Shown: positions 51,300 through 62,022, counted from the stretch's first letter. The stretch: DNA of 64,000 bases from an uncultured Sulfitobacter sp. (GCF_947500075.1 NZ_CANMQS010000007.1:178399-242398), one strand, 5' to 3'. A program made the numbers and translations. Notes: a model not told the origin generated them from the sequence alone.

Positions 51300-52937
51300 T
51301 TACCTCCGAAGCTTGGGCGGGGCATAGCGCGCCATCGTGGCGGCAAGCGTCTCGATATCCCGCCCAAGCGGACGGTCCTCCAGCAGCGCGGCGCTTTTCC
51401 CGCGAATGAGGTTGTGGAGCGTTCTTGCGTTGTCGGACAACCCAGCTTCGCGTCCATCCGGCAGATCAGACCTGCTGTCCAGAATGTCGATGGATTGCGC
51501 AACGCACAGCGCCAGGATTGCGTGGATCTGAGTGAGCAGCCCAAGCTTCTGACCCAGAAGGCGTGCAGCAATTGTTCCCATGGAAACGACGTCCTGATTG
51601 GCCCCGTTGGTTGATATGGAGTGCACGGATGCAGGTCCGATGCTGCGCATCTCAGCCAGCAGCGCCGTTGCGGTTACCTGAGCCCCCATCATGCCGGAGT
51701 TCAGACCGGCTGGTCCGCGATGCAGGAATGCTGGCAGACCCCGGTTCAGGCGTTCATCCGTCAGCCGGGCAACCTGTCGTTCTGCAAGACCGGCGAGCAC
51801 AGTCACGGCCTGGGCCAGCGCATCCGACGCAAGACCAACGTGCTGCCCCATGAAATTCCCACCATGGAGGACCAAAGGCATTTCCGGGTCCATCGCATCT
51901 TCTTTTTCTGCGGCGGAGTGGAGGGGGAAAACAGGGTTATCCGTGGCAGAGCACAACTCTGTCGCAACGATACGGCTGTGCCAGTCTGCCGTGTCCCAGA
52001 CCGCGCCAATGACCTGCGGGGCGCAGCGCAGGGTATAGGCGTCCTGGCCAATCCCCTCTTCCGTTACCGGGCCGATTCCGGTCAGGCATCGATCCGCCAG
52101 CGGGGTTCGCTCCACCCGCGTGCTGCCCGTGACACGAGCACGCAGCAGGTTTGCCGCCGCGGCCTGTCTTGGATGTGGCCGGAGTGCAGCAAAGGCCGGA
52201 TGCCATGCCTCAACCCGGCCGCCCTGCACCTCTGCCATGGCGGCGGTGAGGGCGATGGCCCAATCAATGGCCTGCGCAGTCCGTCTTGTGTTGATCAGGC
52301 CCACACCCGTCATGGCAGAGGTGCCGTTCACCAAGGCCAGCCCATCACGGGCAGCTAGGTCAATCGGCTCCAGCTGCATCATGGCGAGCCCATCGCTCCC
52401 CGATATGCGACGACCATCGCGCAGGCAGAAATCGCCGCGTCCCTGAAAACACAGAACCATGTGCGCAAGTGGGGTCAGATCGCCGGATGCCCCTACTGTA
52501 CCCCGGCACGGCATCACCGGCGACAAAGGACCATTGAGCATCCCGACCAGAGCCTGAATTGCCGGTTCAGAAGCCCCTGAAACACCTTGCAAAATCGACA
52601 TCAACCGGCACAGGACAATGGCCCTGCCCGTCGCCCAATCAAACGCAGGCCCGACCCCTGTGGCAAGGTGGTGCACCAGGTTCTGTTGCAGTGTCGCACC
52701 ATCTTCAGCGCCCACCAGCCGGTTGGCCAGCGGGCCAAATCCGGTCGTAATACCATATACATGCCGCTCCTCCTCTATCACGCGGCGGAGACGCGCGTGG
52801 GCCGCAGCGCATCGCGCGGTCGCACTGTCCAGCAGCCCCACCTGGAGCCGCCCATCGACAAGCTGTATCGCGTCTTCAAGCGATAGATGGTTGTCCACAA
52901 GAACGTGTGCTGCCTCTGGATCGGGGAGTTGGGTCAT
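51300..52937 (-). CDS. tal: Tyrosine ammonia-lyase for the PYP chromophore
   Basis: 545-residue member of the aromatic amino acid lyase family. It deaminates L-tyrosine to p-coumarate. The MIO cofactor-forming triad Ala-Ser-Gly is at residues 150-152 (GTVGASGDLTPLAHM). LVHHLATGVG places a His at residue 90, aligned with His89 of the Rhodobacter sphaeroides enzyme, which selects tyrosine over phenylalanine. FLHRGPAGLNSG and NGANQDVVS are further family blocks. Together with the coumarate ligase it supplies the PYP chromophore. It is convergent with gvpA and divergent from the chemoreceptor. Histidine ammonia-lyase is unlikely given the His pair and the context. Confidence 0.92.
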   Translation of the reverse strand: MTQLPDPEAAHVLVDNHLSLEDAIQLVDGRLQVGLLDSATARCAAAHARLRRVIEEERHVYGITTGFGPLANRLVGAEDGATLQQNLVHHLATGVGPAFDWATGRAIVLCRLMSILQGVSGASEPAIQALVGMLNGPLSPVMPCRGTVGASGDLTPLAHMVLCFQGRGDFCLRDGRRISGSDGLAMMQLEPIDLAARDGLALVNGTSAMTGVGLINTRRTAQAIDWAIALTAAMAEVQGGRVEAWHPAFAALRPHPRQAAAANLLRARVTGSTRVERTPLADRCLTGIGPVTEEGIGQDAYTLRCAPQVIGAVWDTADWHSRIVATELCSATDNPVFPLHSAAEKEDAMDPEMPLVLHGGNFMGQHVGLASDALAQAVTVLAGLAERQVARLTDERLNRGLPAFLHRGPAGLNSGMMGAQVTATALLAEMRSIGPASVHSISTNGANQDVVSMGTIAARLLGQKLGLLTQIHAILALCVAQSIDILDSRSDLPDGREAGLSDNARTLHNLIRGKSAALLEDRPLGRDIETLAATMARYAPPKLRR

Positions 52938-53089
52938 GATCTATCCTGTCGTGATTTTCAAAGACGTTAGCCGCGTCTTGGTTAATGCGAACTAAACAAT
53001 CACGATCACGGCTTTCGAATTCTGCGGCAGGCAAGGTTTCGTTAAGCCCTGCGGTCTATGACGGTGGCACCCATGACCGAGGAACTGCA

Positions 53090-55918
53090 ATGTCCGAGAC
53101 CCCGAAGACTGACGAATTTGACACCCCCGCCCAAATCCTGCCTGGGGTCATCGGGCCAGTCGCGGCGGCACTGCTCGCGCAGGATACGTTGCTGTTGTTC
53201 AGCGCGGAAACCGGGGCGCTGGTCTCCGCGAATGACACCGCGCTCATGCAATTGGGTCTTGATCTGGAGAATGCAATTCTGCCGACCTTTGCAGAGATGG
53301 TCGAAGGTGGTGACGAAAGTGCAGAGTCGCTGTGGGCGCAACTGGGTGCCGGAGAACGATGTGGCTGGTCCGGTCCCGTGAATGGCGCCCTGGGTCTGAA
53401 GGCGGAGGGAACGGTGCAGGCCCTGCCTTGCGCGGCACCGGATGGAGATGGCTTTGTCCTGGTTCAACTGAGCGTCGCTGCCGCACCTGTCGCTGTCACG
53501 GAAAGTTCTTTTGACGACCTGCCCGATCCCGCTGTCGACAAGGCAATTGGCATCATCACCTATGATATGGATGGCAACATCTTGTCCATGAATGGTCCGG
53601 CCCTCACCGCGATGGAGGACTATGGAGAAGAACTGGTTGGGCGCAACCACGACACCATCTGGCCCAAATCCATCTGCGACAGCGAAGTGTATTTCGAGTT
53701 TTGGGAAAAGATGCGTCAGGGTCGGCAGGTTGACGGTGTTTACCGGCATATCACCGCCGTGCAGAGCGAGATCTGGCTGCGCAGCATCTATACGCCAGTC
53801 AAGGATGCCAGTGGCCACCCCTGCCGGGTCGTACATTGCCTGATGGATGTCACAGAAGACAGTTATGCCGCTGAAATTGCAGGGAAAAGAAACGACGCAC
53901 TTTGGGGAAACCTACCCATGTGCGAATTTGACAAAGACGGGCACATCACAGCAACCACGCCCCAGATGGCGTCACTTTTGGGTCAGCCGGAAGACCTGCT
54001 CATCGGGATGCACGACAGCGATCTGTGCGATGTCGCCTTTGCCAAGAGCGCGGCATACCTCAAGGTTTGGGAGAACCTCGCAGAGGGGAGGCATCAGAAG
54101 CTCAAGATCAAACATCGCACGCCGGATCACGAACTGGTCTGGTGCGAGGCGGCGTTGCTCCCGATCATGAACCCCGACGGACGGTTGGAGAAAGTGCTGA
54201 AGCTGGCCACCGATATCACAGAGGAACATTCCGACTACCTCGATTGCAAGGAAGTGCTTGAGGCCAGCAATGGCATGTTTGGCCGCGTCGAATTCGACTC
54301 CGAAGGTCAGTTCATGCGCGCCAACAAACCTTTCAGCAAGACCTTCCAGATACCCCTGGATGAGCTTGAAGGCAGGAACCATCGCGAAATCTGCCCGCAA
54401 GAGGTGATGAATTCAGCGCAATACTCTGACTTCTGGGGTAAACTCCATGAAGGAGAGACGCTGAGCGGTCTGCATGAGATGCGCAGCGCGTCGCAGGACG
54501 TTCTTTGGCTCCGTGTCTTCTACAGCCCGCAGTTCAGCGCGCGGGGATCCCTGAAACGGGTGTTGATGTTCTTCGTCGATCAGACCGAACGGTACATGCG
54601 TGAAGCGAAGCTGAACGCGAACATGAACGCCGTCGATTCCGCACAGATCGTTACGGAATTGGGGCCAGAAGGCACCATTCTCTCAGCCAATCAGATCTTC
54701 ATCGATCTCTTTGGCTACGCAGAAGCAGAGATCCACAATCAAAAGCTCAATACCGCATATATGAAAGACGCAGACGCCGCCGAGGAGCACCGTGCGACCT
54801 GGGATCGTGTTCGTGCCGGAGAGACCGTGAACGGCACGTTTCGGCACGTTGATGCAAAGGGGGACGACCTTTGGCTGCGGGGGGCGTATTCTCCGGTAAC
54901 GTCACAGAACAAAGGGTTTCAGGGTGCCATGTTCTTTGGCAGTGACGTGACATCCGAACACCGGACAGCGCTGGCCGCCACGACGAAACTGAACGCCCTT
55001 CTTGGCTCTCAGGCTGTTATTGAGTTCGACACGACCGGGCATGTCCTGAATGCAAATGAGAATTTCCTCAAGACCTTCGGATATACTCTGCGGGAGATTG
55101 TTGAGCAGCACCACTCGATGTTCTGCATATCAGATTACGTGCGGACACCTGAGTATCGCAGCTTTTGGCTTAACCTGGAGAAAGGGCAGGATTCCTATGG
55201 CCGGGTTCACAGGGTTGGCCGTTTTGATCGGGATGTGCACCTCGTTGCACATTACAAACCGATCCTGGATGTGGATGGCAACGTAACGAGCATTCTCAAG
55301 TCAGCCATTGATATCACCGATCTGGTGCAGCTTGAGCAACTTGTTGAAGAGCGGGCAAGGGACATCGAAGTCCAGATGGGCTCCAGCACGCAGGCGGGTC
55401 AGACCATCAAGGATCAGGCCAGCGGCCTGTCCAGTGACACCGATGTCGCGCGCATACGCACCATTGAGAGCACAGAGCAGTTGAATGCCACGATTGAGAC
55501 GTTCAAATCCGTCTCAAACGACGTGTCAGATCTGTCTGAGGTTGTCGATGTGATCAGTGAAATTGCTGTTCAAACCAACCTGCTTGCCTTCAACGCAGCG
55601 ATCGAAGCGGCCCGTGCGGGCGAGCATGGCATTGGTTTCTCCATCGTTGCCGACGAAGTGAGAAAGCTTGCCGAACGTAATGGAGAGGCCGCCCGGAGCA
55701 TTGGCCGCAACATCGAAAGCGCCACTCGGCAGATTGCAGATGGGGCATCAAATGCGCAGATGATCCTTGAGACGCTCGGGACACAGACGACGACGCTGGA
55801 GCAGAACTCCGAAACCCTGTCAGAGATCATCTCGCTCAGCGAAGAGCAGGTTGACGCCATCGGGAATGCGGCCAGCATTATGCAGGAAATTAAGTCCTCA
55901 ATTGCGCAGCCGCAGTAA
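53090..55918 (+). CDS. Soluble multi-PAS methyl-accepting chemotaxis protein
   Basis: 942 residues without membrane helices. One degenerate and five clear PAS modules lie at about 30-130, 150-260, 270-385, 395-505, 515-625 and 635-745, each ending in a DVTED- or DITD-like motif. The signalling domain follows, with the hairpin tip [27 protein letters not shown] near residue 830. I start at ATG 53090 behind GAGGAA; the frame is open further upstream without similarity. It is a cytoplasmic receptor of the kind that senses redox, oxygen or small ligands through PAS domains. The CheW-like gene starts 4 bases after it. Confidence 0.9.
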   Translation: MSETPKTDEFDTPAQILPGVIGPVAAALLAQDTLLLFSAETGALVSANDTALMQLGLDLENAILPTFAEMVEGGDESAESLWAQLGAGERCGWSGPVNGALGLKAEGTVQALPCAAPDGDGFVLVQLSVAAAPVAVTESSFDDLPDPAVDKAIGIITYDMDGNILSMNGPALTAMEDYGEELVGRNHDTIWPKSICDSEVYFEFWEKMRQGRQVDGVYRHITAVQSEIWLRSIYTPVKDASGHPCRVVHCLMDVTEDSYAAEIAGKRNDALWGNLPMCEFDKDGHITATTPQMASLLGQPEDLLIGMHDSDLCDVAFAKSAAYLKVWENLAEGRHQKLKIKHRTPDHELVWCEAALLPIMNPDGRLEKVLKLATDITEEHSDYLDCKEVLEASNGMFGRVEFDSEGQFMRANKPFSKTFQIPLDELEGRNHREICPQEVMNSAQYSDFWGKLHEGETLSGLHEMRSASQDVLWLRVFYSPQFSARGSLKRVLMFFVDQTERYMREAKLNANMNAVDSAQIVTELGPEGTILSANQIFIDLFGYAEAEIHNQKLNTAYMKDADAAEEHRATWDRVRAGETVNGTFRHVDAKGDDLWLRGAYSPVTSQNKGFQGAMFFGSDVTSEHRTALAATTKLNALLGSQAVIEFDTTGHVLNANENFLKTFGYTLREIVEQHHSMFCISDYVRTPEYRSFWLNLEKGQDSYGRVHRVGRFDRDVHLVAHYKPILDVDGNVTSILKSAIDITDLVQLEQLVEERARDIEVQMGSSTQAGQTIKDQASGLSSDTDVARIRTIESTEQLNATIETFKSVSNDVSDLSEVVDVISEIAVQTNLLAFNAAIEAARAGEHGIGFSIVADEVRKLAERNGEAARSIGRNIESATRQIADGASNAQMILETLGTQTTTLEQNSETLSEIISLSEEQVDAIGNAASIMQEIKSSIAQPQ

Positions 55919-55922
55919 CGGG

Positions 55923-57338
55923 ATGGCACAGGCAACACAGCAATCCTACGGCATCGTTCGTCTGGGTCAGACCTTGGTTGGCATTCCCATCCACGAACTG
56001 AGTGAGGTGTGCCATGTCAACGGCTCGAATGCACTGCCGGTTCCGTCAGACACCTTGCTTGGTGCATTCGAATTGCGAGGCAGCGCTGTACCGCTGCTGA
56101 ACATCGCAAGGATTTGTGGCGGTCACATAGATGCTGAGACGCCCCATCTGGCGGTTGTCCTTAAACATGCCGATGCCGTTCTGGCGTTCCATGTGGATGA
56201 GGTGGTGGGCATCGCCAATTGTGCCGAAGCCGATGTGCAACCGCTCGAAGAAGCGAACGGCACCGCCCAAACCAGCATCCGAGGTGTGTTCAAAAACGGT
56301 GACCGTTTCGTGTCGATCCTCGACATTCCTGCGATCTTTGAATTGCCGGGCGTCTATTCGACACAGCGTCCGGGCCTCGCCAACACGTCCGGCGCAACAG
56401 AGCGACTGACGCGGCAGCTGACGTTTCAGGCGGGAGGTGCGCTTTTCGCTGTTCCGGCCATTGAGGTTTATGCGGCTGTGCCCCGGCAAGAGATCAAAGT
56501 CACCGCCATCACGTCTGGCCCCTGCCTTGGGGAGATCTCTTACTACGGTCGGCGGGTTCCGGTGGCGTGCTCTGTCAGTGTGCTGGGCCTTGGGAAAACG
56601 CTGGATCGGGGTGCCTGTGAAATCGTTGTCATGCGGTTTCCCAACGATCAGTTGCTGGGTTTCGCGGTGGACGCCATCCGCAACATTGAGAGCTTTCAAC
56701 CCGCAGAGGTGGCAGATTTGCCAATCTGGCAGGCTGCTGCGCCCCGGCTGATCTCCAATGTGAACATCAAGGCGAACGGTCAGCAAATCTATACCGTGGA
56801 CATCGCCGCGTTGCATCAACATCCCGAAGCGTTGAACCTTGCTTCACTCTCTGAACCAAGCGTTACAGCGGATGAGACAACGTCGAAGCCCGATGTTACC
56901 GCCGAAGATGGCAATGTGATCCGTGAACGGGAACGATACCTTGTGGTCAACGCGGGCACAAAGGTCGCTATTCCGCTGCGCCAGGTCAGCTGCATCACCG
57001 CGCCCCCGAAAGAAATAACACCGACCCGCAGCCACTTGCCCGGCTTCAAAGGTTACTTTTCCCGTCTGGGCCGGTCGGTTGCCCTGTTCGGGTTGTCGGA
57101 AATGCTGTTCGCCGCATCCCAGGACGATCAGGACCATGTCCAGAGCAGACGGGTGGTTCTTACCGGCGCTGATCATAAGCAGATCGGGTTTGAGGTCGCG
57201 CAGGTGATCAGCATCGAAGTATCCGAATGGCGCGAACAACCAAAGGAAGGAGAAACCGGTCCTGCGGTGCAATTGGGGTCAAAGGCCAATCGAACGGTGC
57301 TGCCTGTCGTTGATCTGGATGCGCTCGTTCCGGCATGA
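55923..57338 (+). CDS. Triple-CheW-domain chemotaxis coupling protein
   Basis: 471 residues made of three tandem CheW-like domains at about 5-145, 160-300 and 330-470. Each has the CheW beginning (IVRLGQTLVGIPIHELSEV; TFQAGGALFAVPAIEVYA; YLVVNAGTKVAIPLRQVS), a middle strand with G-x-VPLLNI or equivalent, and the DEVV-type segment (LAFHVDEVVGI; LGFAVDAIRNI; IGFEVAQVISI). CheW links receptors to the CheA kinase. Fusion of three suggests a scaffold for cytoplasmic receptor arrays. The ATG is at 55923. It probably serves the PAS receptor just upstream. No cheA is in the window. Confidence 0.85.
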   Translation: MAQATQQSYGIVRLGQTLVGIPIHELSEVCHVNGSNALPVPSDTLLGAFELRGSAVPLLNIARICGGHIDAETPHLAVVLKHADAVLAFHVDEVVGIANCAEADVQPLEEANGTAQTSIRGVFKNGDRFVSILDIPAIFELPGVYSTQRPGLANTSGATERLTRQLTFQAGGALFAVPAIEVYAAVPRQEIKVTAITSGPCLGEISYYGRRVPVACSVSVLGLGKTLDRGACEIVVMRFPNDQLLGFAVDAIRNIESFQPAEVADLPIWQAAAPRLISNVNIKANGQQIYTVDIAALHQHPEALNLASLSEPSVTADETTSKPDVTAEDGNVIRERERYLVVNAGTKVAIPLRQVSCITAPPKEITPTRSHLPGFKGYFSRLGRSVALFGLSEMLFAASQDDQDHVQSRRVVLTGADHKQIGFEVAQVISIEVSEWREQPKEGETGPAVQLGSKANRTVLPVVDLDALVPA

Positions 57339-57463
57339 GTTTCGTCATCGGTCAAGGCCTGGCCAAGGCGTGATCGGCAAGGTCCCTCTCTGCAAAGGTG
57401 ATCATCCGAAGTGGCGTTCCCCGGATCAGGCTGACACCGATCCAAAGACACTTTGCTGCCGGG

Positions 57464-58108
57464 TTATGAACCCAGCTTTGCGGCCTCGCGCGCCAATGCT
57501 GTGATCCCGTCCCAGTCCTGTGCCACGACCAGATCACCCGGTGCGACCCAACTGCCACCGGCGCATACCACATTGGGCAATCCAAGGTAGTCAGACGCAT
57601 TGGCGGGACTGACCCCACCGGTAGGGCAAAAACTGATTTGAGGCAGCGGGCTGCTCAGTGATTTCAGAAACGGCACACCTCCGGCCGCTTCCGCGGGAAA
57701 GAACTTGAGCATGTCATAGCCCCGCGCGAGCAAAGCCATCGCTTCAGAGGCGGAGGCGGCCCCCGGAAGCATTGGCAAATCCTGCTGCTCAGCGGCTTCC
57801 AAAAGCGCCTCTGTCGCCCCCGGCGACACGCCAAACCGTGCACCTGCCGCTATGGCGGACGTCACATCGCTTGGGCTCACCAAGGTGCCTGCCCCAACAA
57901 CGCCGCCGCTGACTTTCCCCATTTCAGCAATGACTTCCAGCGCCGCCGGGGTGCGCAGGGTCACTTCGAGAACGGGCAGCCCGCCAGCCACAAGCGCCTT
58001 TGCCAGAGGTTGAGCATGGGCGGGATCGTGTACGACCAAAACAGGTATGATCGGAGCCAATTCGCAGATTTCGCGGGTGCGACGGCTGGCGTCGTTGGGG
58101 CTTAGCAT
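57464..58108 (-). CDS. eda: KDPG/KHG aldolase
   Basis: 214 residues. It cleaves 2-keto-3-deoxy-6-phosphogluconate to pyruvate and glyceraldehyde 3-phosphate. The Schiff-base Lys is in YDMLKFFPAE near residue 135, the catalytic Glu in LEVTLRTPAAL near 48 and GAGTLV lies near 75. CPTGGVSPANASDYL binds phosphate. The start ATG 58108 follows AGGAGA and is 9 bases after the edd stop, forming an Entner-Doudoroff operon. Confidence 0.94.
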   Translation of the reverse strand: MLSPNDASRRTREICELAPIIPVLVVHDPAHAQPLAKALVAGGLPVLEVTLRTPAALEVIAEMGKVSGGVVGAGTLVSPSDVTSAIAAGARFGVSPGATEALLEAAEQQDLPMLPGAASASEAMALLARGYDMLKFFPAEAAGGVPFLKSLSSPLPQISFCPTGGVSPANASDYLGLPNVVCAGGSWVAPGDLVVAQDWDGITALAREAAKLGS

Positions 58109-58117
58109 CGGTTTCTC

Positions 58118-59917
58118 CTAGAGACTGCTCGCACCGGTGTCGGCGGATCCGACATTGGCACGGAAATTTGCAAACATATCGCGCCCAACGCCAAACGCAT
58201 TGCTGCTGAGGTCTGCGGTGACGGGTGCGCGGTCGAGCACACCTTCGGTGACAATTTCAATCTTTCCGTTGGTGGCATCCACGCGCAGGATATCACCGTC
58301 CTGCAGACGGGCGATTGGCCCGGCGTCCACTGCTTCAGGGCAGACATGAATCGCGCTCAAAACCTTGCCTGAAGCGCCCGACATTCGACCATCTGTCACC
58401 AGCGCAACCTTCAATCCCCGCGCCTGCAGGTTGGCCAGCACTGGCGTCAGGCTGTGCAGCTCCGGCATCCCGTTTGCCTTGGGGCCCTGAAAGCGGACGA
58501 CAACAACAACGTCCTGCTCGAACGCGCCTGCCTGGTAGGCGGCTTTGACGGCCTCTTGCGTATGAAAAACCCGCACCGGGGCCTCGATGAAGCGATGTTC
58601 CTCTGCCACAGCAGAAATCTTGGTGACCGCATTGCCCAGCGTCCCGGCCAACCGTTTCAACCCACCTGTCGCCTGAAACGGGTCGCTGACGGGGCGCAGA
58701 ATGCGGTCGTTCAGGGTTTCCCCTGCCCCGGCTTCCCAACTGACAGTGTCATCCTTGAGCTTTGGCTCACAGGTATAGCGGTCAAGCCCGTCGCCCAGCA
58801 CCGTCCGCACATCTTCGTGCAGCAGGCCACCGCGCAGCAGCTCGCCAATCATGAAACCAAGCCCACCTGCGGCATGGAAATGGTTCACATCCGCAAGACC
58901 GTTGGGATAAACGCGGGCCAGCAGCGGTGTGACGTCGGCAAGGTCAGAGAAATCCTGCCAATCCAGGATGATCCCCCCGGCGCGCGCCATTGCGACAAGG
59001 TGGATCAGCAGATTGGTTGACCCGCCTGTGGCATTCAGCCCGACGATCCCGTTCACAAAGGCCTTTTCGTCCAATACGTCGCAGACAGGGGTATAGGCGT
59101 TGCCGAGATGGCTGATCTCCAGCGCCCGTTTGGCGCCGGCGATGGTCAGGGCATCCCGCAAGGGCGTGTTTGGATTGACAAAGCTGGCGCCAGGCAGATG
59201 CAGCCCCATGAATTCCATCAGCATCTGGTTGGTATTTGCCGTCCCGTAGAAGGTGCAGGTTCCCGGACCGTGATAGGCGCCCATTTCTGCATTCATCAGC
59301 GCAGCACGGTCAACTTCGCCTGCGGCAAATTGCTGGCGGATCTTGGCCTTTTCATCATTGGGCAGGCCGGATGTCATGGGGCCCGCGGGCAGGAACACGG
59401 CTGGCAGGTGACCAAAGCTCTGCGCTGCGATGATCAGGCCCGGCACAATCTTGTCGCAGACCCCCAGATAGACCGTGCTGTCAAAGACATTGTGGCTGAG
59501 CGCGACACCAGCGGCGAGCGCGATGACGTCGCGGGAAAAGAGGCTCAAATCCATCGATGGCGTGCCTTGGGTGACGCCATCACACATCGCAGGCACGCCG
59601 CCCGCGACTTGCGCCGTGCCGCCCGCCGCACGGGCGGCGGTTCTGATCAGATCGGGAAATCGTTCAAACGGTTGATGCGCCGAAAGCATGTCGTTGTACG
59701 CCGTCACAATCCCAAGGTTGCCCGCAGATTTGGTGGCCAAAGCATCTTGATCCGGCCCGGCTGCCGCGTAGGCATGCGCCTGACCGCTGCAAGACAGATG
59801 CGCCCGTGCCGGACCTTCTGCCGCAGCGGCGCGCATCCGGCCAAGGTGGTCGCCGCGCGGGCCTTCGCTGCGGGCAATGATGCGGTCCGTCACTTTGCGA
59901 ATGGTATCATGAAGCAT
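58118..59917 (-). CDS. edd: 6-Phosphogluconate dehydratase
   Basis: 599 residues of the IlvD/Edd family, the first committed step of the Entner-Doudoroff pathway. Cysteines for the iron-sulfur cluster are in [12 protein letters not shown] near residue 118 and [12 protein letters not shown] near 221. [13 protein letters not shown] and [12 protein letters not shown] are further signatures. I use ATG 59917 behind GAGGAA; the frame is open upstream through the operator. It is the first gene of the edd-eda operon and is probably controlled by the palindrome 38 bases upstream. Confidence 0.94.
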   Translation of the reverse strand: MLHDTIRKVTDRIIARSEGPRGDHLGRMRAAAAEGPARAHLSCSGQAHAYAAAGPDQDALATKSAGNLGIVTAYNDMLSAHQPFERFPDLIRTAARAAGGTAQVAGGVPAMCDGVTQGTPSMDLSLFSRDVIALAAGVALSHNVFDSTVYLGVCDKIVPGLIIAAQSFGHLPAVFLPAGPMTSGLPNDEKAKIRQQFAAGEVDRAALMNAEMGAYHGPGTCTFYGTANTNQMLMEFMGLHLPGASFVNPNTPLRDALTIAGAKRALEISHLGNAYTPVCDVLDEKAFVNGIVGLNATGGSTNLLIHLVAMARAGGIILDWQDFSDLADVTPLLARVYPNGLADVNHFHAAGGLGFMIGELLRGGLLHEDVRTVLGDGLDRYTCEPKLKDDTVSWEAGAGETLNDRILRPVSDPFQATGGLKRLAGTLGNAVTKISAVAEEHRFIEAPVRVFHTQEAVKAAYQAGAFEQDVVVVVRFQGPKANGMPELHSLTPVLANLQARGLKVALVTDGRMSGASGKVLSAIHVCPEAVDAGPIARLQDGDILRVDATNGKIEIVTEGVLDRAPVTADLSSNAFGVGRDMFANFRANVGSADTGASSL

Positions 59918-59955
59918 TGTGCATTCCTCGTTTTTCGTGCCCGGTGCTGATGCAC

Positions 59956-59969
59956 TGTTAGCGCTAACA
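59956..59969. promoter_or_regulatory. LacI-type operator before edd
   Basis: TGTTAGCGCTAACA, a perfect 14-bp palindrome with the central CG typical of LacI-family operators, lies 38 bases upstream of the edd start. A LacI-family regulator responding to a sugar acid or hexose probably controls edd-eda. Whether it is the LacI protein encoded at 31.7 kb is not known. Confidence 0.75.
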
Positions 59970-60071
59970 AGGCATTCTGTCCAGCCTTCTTGCCGATGAA
60001 GAACCGTCTGGGCAGGCCCTATTGCCTTCAATTTTCAATGTAACACCGAAAGAAGCAACCTCGGGCATAAA

Positions 60072-60117
60072 TTGCGAATAATTCGCAACTGGCTTGACAG
60101 TTGCGAGTTATTCGCAT
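60072..60117 (+). promoter_or_regulatory. Promoter with two Fur-family-like boxes before the metal importer
   Basis: TTGCGAATAATTCGCAA (60072-60088) is a perfect 8-1-8 palindrome. A second, imperfect copy, TTGCGAGTTATTCGCAT, occupies 60101-60117. A -35-like TTGACA lies between them at 60094-60099. The layout fits repression by a Mur- or Zur-type Fur-family protein; with a SitABCD importer, manganese and Mur are more likely. Confidence 0.65.
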
Positions 60118-60161
60118 TTAGAGATGGCGTGTATCTTCAACAGACAAAGGACCCTTTGCCC

Positions 60162-61055
60162 GTGTTACGCGCCGCCCTGACAAGTCTCACCCTTGCTCTG
60201 ACCCTTGCCTCTGCCGCGGGGGCGGAGGAGAAAATGAAAGTCGTCACCACATTCACGGTAATTGCAGACATTGCGGCCAATGTGGCAGGCGACGCGGCAG
60301 AGGTGGTATCGGTCACCAAACCCGGCGCGGAAATCCATGGGTATGAACCAACACCACAGGACATTGTCCGCGCCGTCGATGCCGATCTGATCCTTTGGAA
60401 CGGACTGAACCTTGAGCTGTGGTTCGAGCAGTTTCTCCGGAACCTGGCGGATGTGCCTTCTGTCACCGTAACGGAAGGGATTGATCCGATTTCAATCTCC
60501 ACAGGAAGCTATGAGGGCAAACCGAACCCTCACGCCTGGATGGGTTTGGATAATGCGCTGATTTACATTGATAACATCGCCAATGCCTTTGCCGAGCATG
60601 ACCCCGACAATGCAGAGACCTACGCCAGAAATGCCGCGGCCTACAAAGAGGAGTTGCGGGCAACCATTGCGCCTTTGCGCGAAGCAATTGCCGCCATACC
60701 CGCCGATCAACGCTGGCTGGTGACCTGCGAGGGGGCATTCAGCTACCTCGCGCGTGATTTCGGCCTGCAAGAGCTGTATCTTTGGCCGATGAACGCGGAT
60801 CAGGTCGGAACGCCGCAGCAGGTGCGCAGCGTAATCGACGGCGTGCGGGCCAACAACATCCCAGTTGTGTTTTGCGAAAGCACCGTGAACACCGCCCCCG
60901 CCCAGCAGGTCGCGAGAGAGACCGGCGCCACCTACGGCGGCGAACTTTACGTCGATTCACTCAGTGAGGCGGACGGCCCGGTGCCAACCTATCTCGACCT
61001 GCTGCGCGTCACTTCCGAGACCGTGGCCGCCGGGCTGACGTCCGCAACGCACTAG
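60162..61055 (+). CDS. sitA: Manganese/zinc ABC transporter substrate-binding protein
   Basis: 297-residue periplasmic protein of the cluster A-I metal-binding family. I use GTG 60162, behind AAAGGAC. It gives a good signal peptide ([20 protein letters not shown]), and an upstream start would translate the operator. Probable metal ligands are His in [11 protein letters not shown], His in PNPHAWMG, Glu in [14 protein letters not shown] and Asp in [11 protein letters not shown]. There is no His-rich loop of the kind common in zinc-specific ZnuA, and two permeases follow, so a Mn/Fe SitABCD system is preferred. Confidence 0.88.
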   Translation: MLRAALTSLTLALTLASAAGAEEKMKVVTTFTVIADIAANVAGDAAEVVSVTKPGAEIHGYEPTPQDIVRAVDADLILWNGLNLELWFEQFLRNLADVPSVTVTEGIDPISISTGSYEGKPNPHAWMGLDNALIYIDNIANAFAEHDPDNAETYARNAAAYKEELRATIAPLREAIAAIPADQRWLVTCEGAFSYLARDFGLQELYLWPMNADQVGTPQQVRSVIDGVRANNIPVVFCESTVNTAPAQQVARETGATYGGELYVDSLSEADGPVPTYLDLLRVTSETVAAGLTSATH

Positions 61056-61119
61056 CCCATCATCCCGCGCGCCCTATTTCAGAGCGCGAGGAAGCCGCGA
61101 TCGCGGCGAAAGGAACGAC

Positions 61120-62022
61120 ATGCCAAAGGATCACATACCCGCAACGGACCCGCTTCCCGCAGACGCCGGGCAAGCGGGTTTGAGCGTTCGGGACGTTACC
61201 GTCACCTATCGCAACGGTCACACCGCCCTTTGGAACGCCAGCTTTGAGATCCCCAAAGGCACGGTGACGGCACTGGTCGGGATCAATGGGGCGGGCAAAT
61301 CCACGCTGTTCAAGGCGATTATGGGATTTGTCCCGGCCGCGCAGGGCAACATCCGCATTCTGGGTCTGGACGTGCGCGCCGCCCTTGCGCGAAACTTGGT
61401 GGCCTATGTTCCGCAGTCAGAGGAAGTGGATTGGGCCTTCCCCGTGCTGGTCGAAGATGTGGTGATGATGGGGCGCTACGGTCACATGGGATTCCTGCGC
61501 CGTCCAAAGGCGGCAGACCATGCCGCTGTCGATCAGGCTCTGGCACGTGTCAGCATGCAGGACTTCCGGCACCGTCAGATCGGTGAATTGTCCGGCGGGC
61601 AACGAAAGCGCGTGTTCCTTGCGCGCGCCCTGGCCCAGGACGGGCAGGTGATCCTGCTGGATGAACCCTTCACCGGGGTGGACGTGAAAACCGAAGAGCA
61701 GATCATCGCGCTCCTCCAGTCGCTCCGCGATGAAGGGCGGGTGATGCTGGTCTCAACCCACAACCTTGGCTCGGTGCCGGAATTCTGCGACCGCGCGGTG
61801 CTGGTTAAAGGCACAGTGCTCAGCCATGGCCCGACAGAGACGACGTTTACCCGCGCCAACCTAGAAGCGGCTTTTGGCGGGGTCTTGCGGCATTTCACCC
61901 TGGGTGGTTCGGATCTGCATGATGATGAGGACGGCAGGGAGGTCACGATCTTTACCGATGATGAACGTCCCTTTGTCCAATACGGCGAAAAGACCCAGCG
62001 TACGGAACGTGGCGATGGGTGA
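61120..62022 (+). CDS. sitB: Metal ABC transporter ATP-binding protein
   Basis: 300-residue ABC ATPase. Walker [10 protein letters not shown] lies near residue 54, the signature [15 protein letters not shown] near 159, Walker [13 protein letters not shown] near 180 and the switch His in LVSTHNLGS near 211. ATG 61120 follows AAAGGAA. It energises metal import with the two permeases downstream and overlaps sitC by 8 bases. Confidence 0.93.
   Translation: MPKDHIPATDPLPADAGQAGLSVRDVTVTYRNGHTALWNASFEIPKGTVTALVGINGAGKSTLFKAIMGFVPAAQGNIRILGLDVRAALARNLVAYVPQSEEVDWAFPVLVEDVVMMGRYGHMGFLRRPKAADHAAVDQALARVSMQDFRHRQIGELSGGQRKRVFLARALAQDGQVILLDEPFTGVDVKTEEQIIALLQSLRDEGRVMLVSTHNLGSVPEFCDRAVLVKGTVLSHGPTETTFTRANLEAAFGGVLRHFTLGGSDLHDDEDGREVTIFTDDERPFVQYGEKTQRTERGDG

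Noticed and set aside
51300..52937. Histidine ammonia-lyase
   Set aside because: The paired His before LATG and the context with PYP and the coumarate ligase fit tyrosine ammonia-lyase; no histidine-utilisation genes are near.
60072..60161. Upstream start of the metal-binding protein at 60072
   Set aside because: It would place the two palindromes inside coding sequence and bury the signal peptide; GTG 60162 gives a clean signal peptide and a ribosome binding site.
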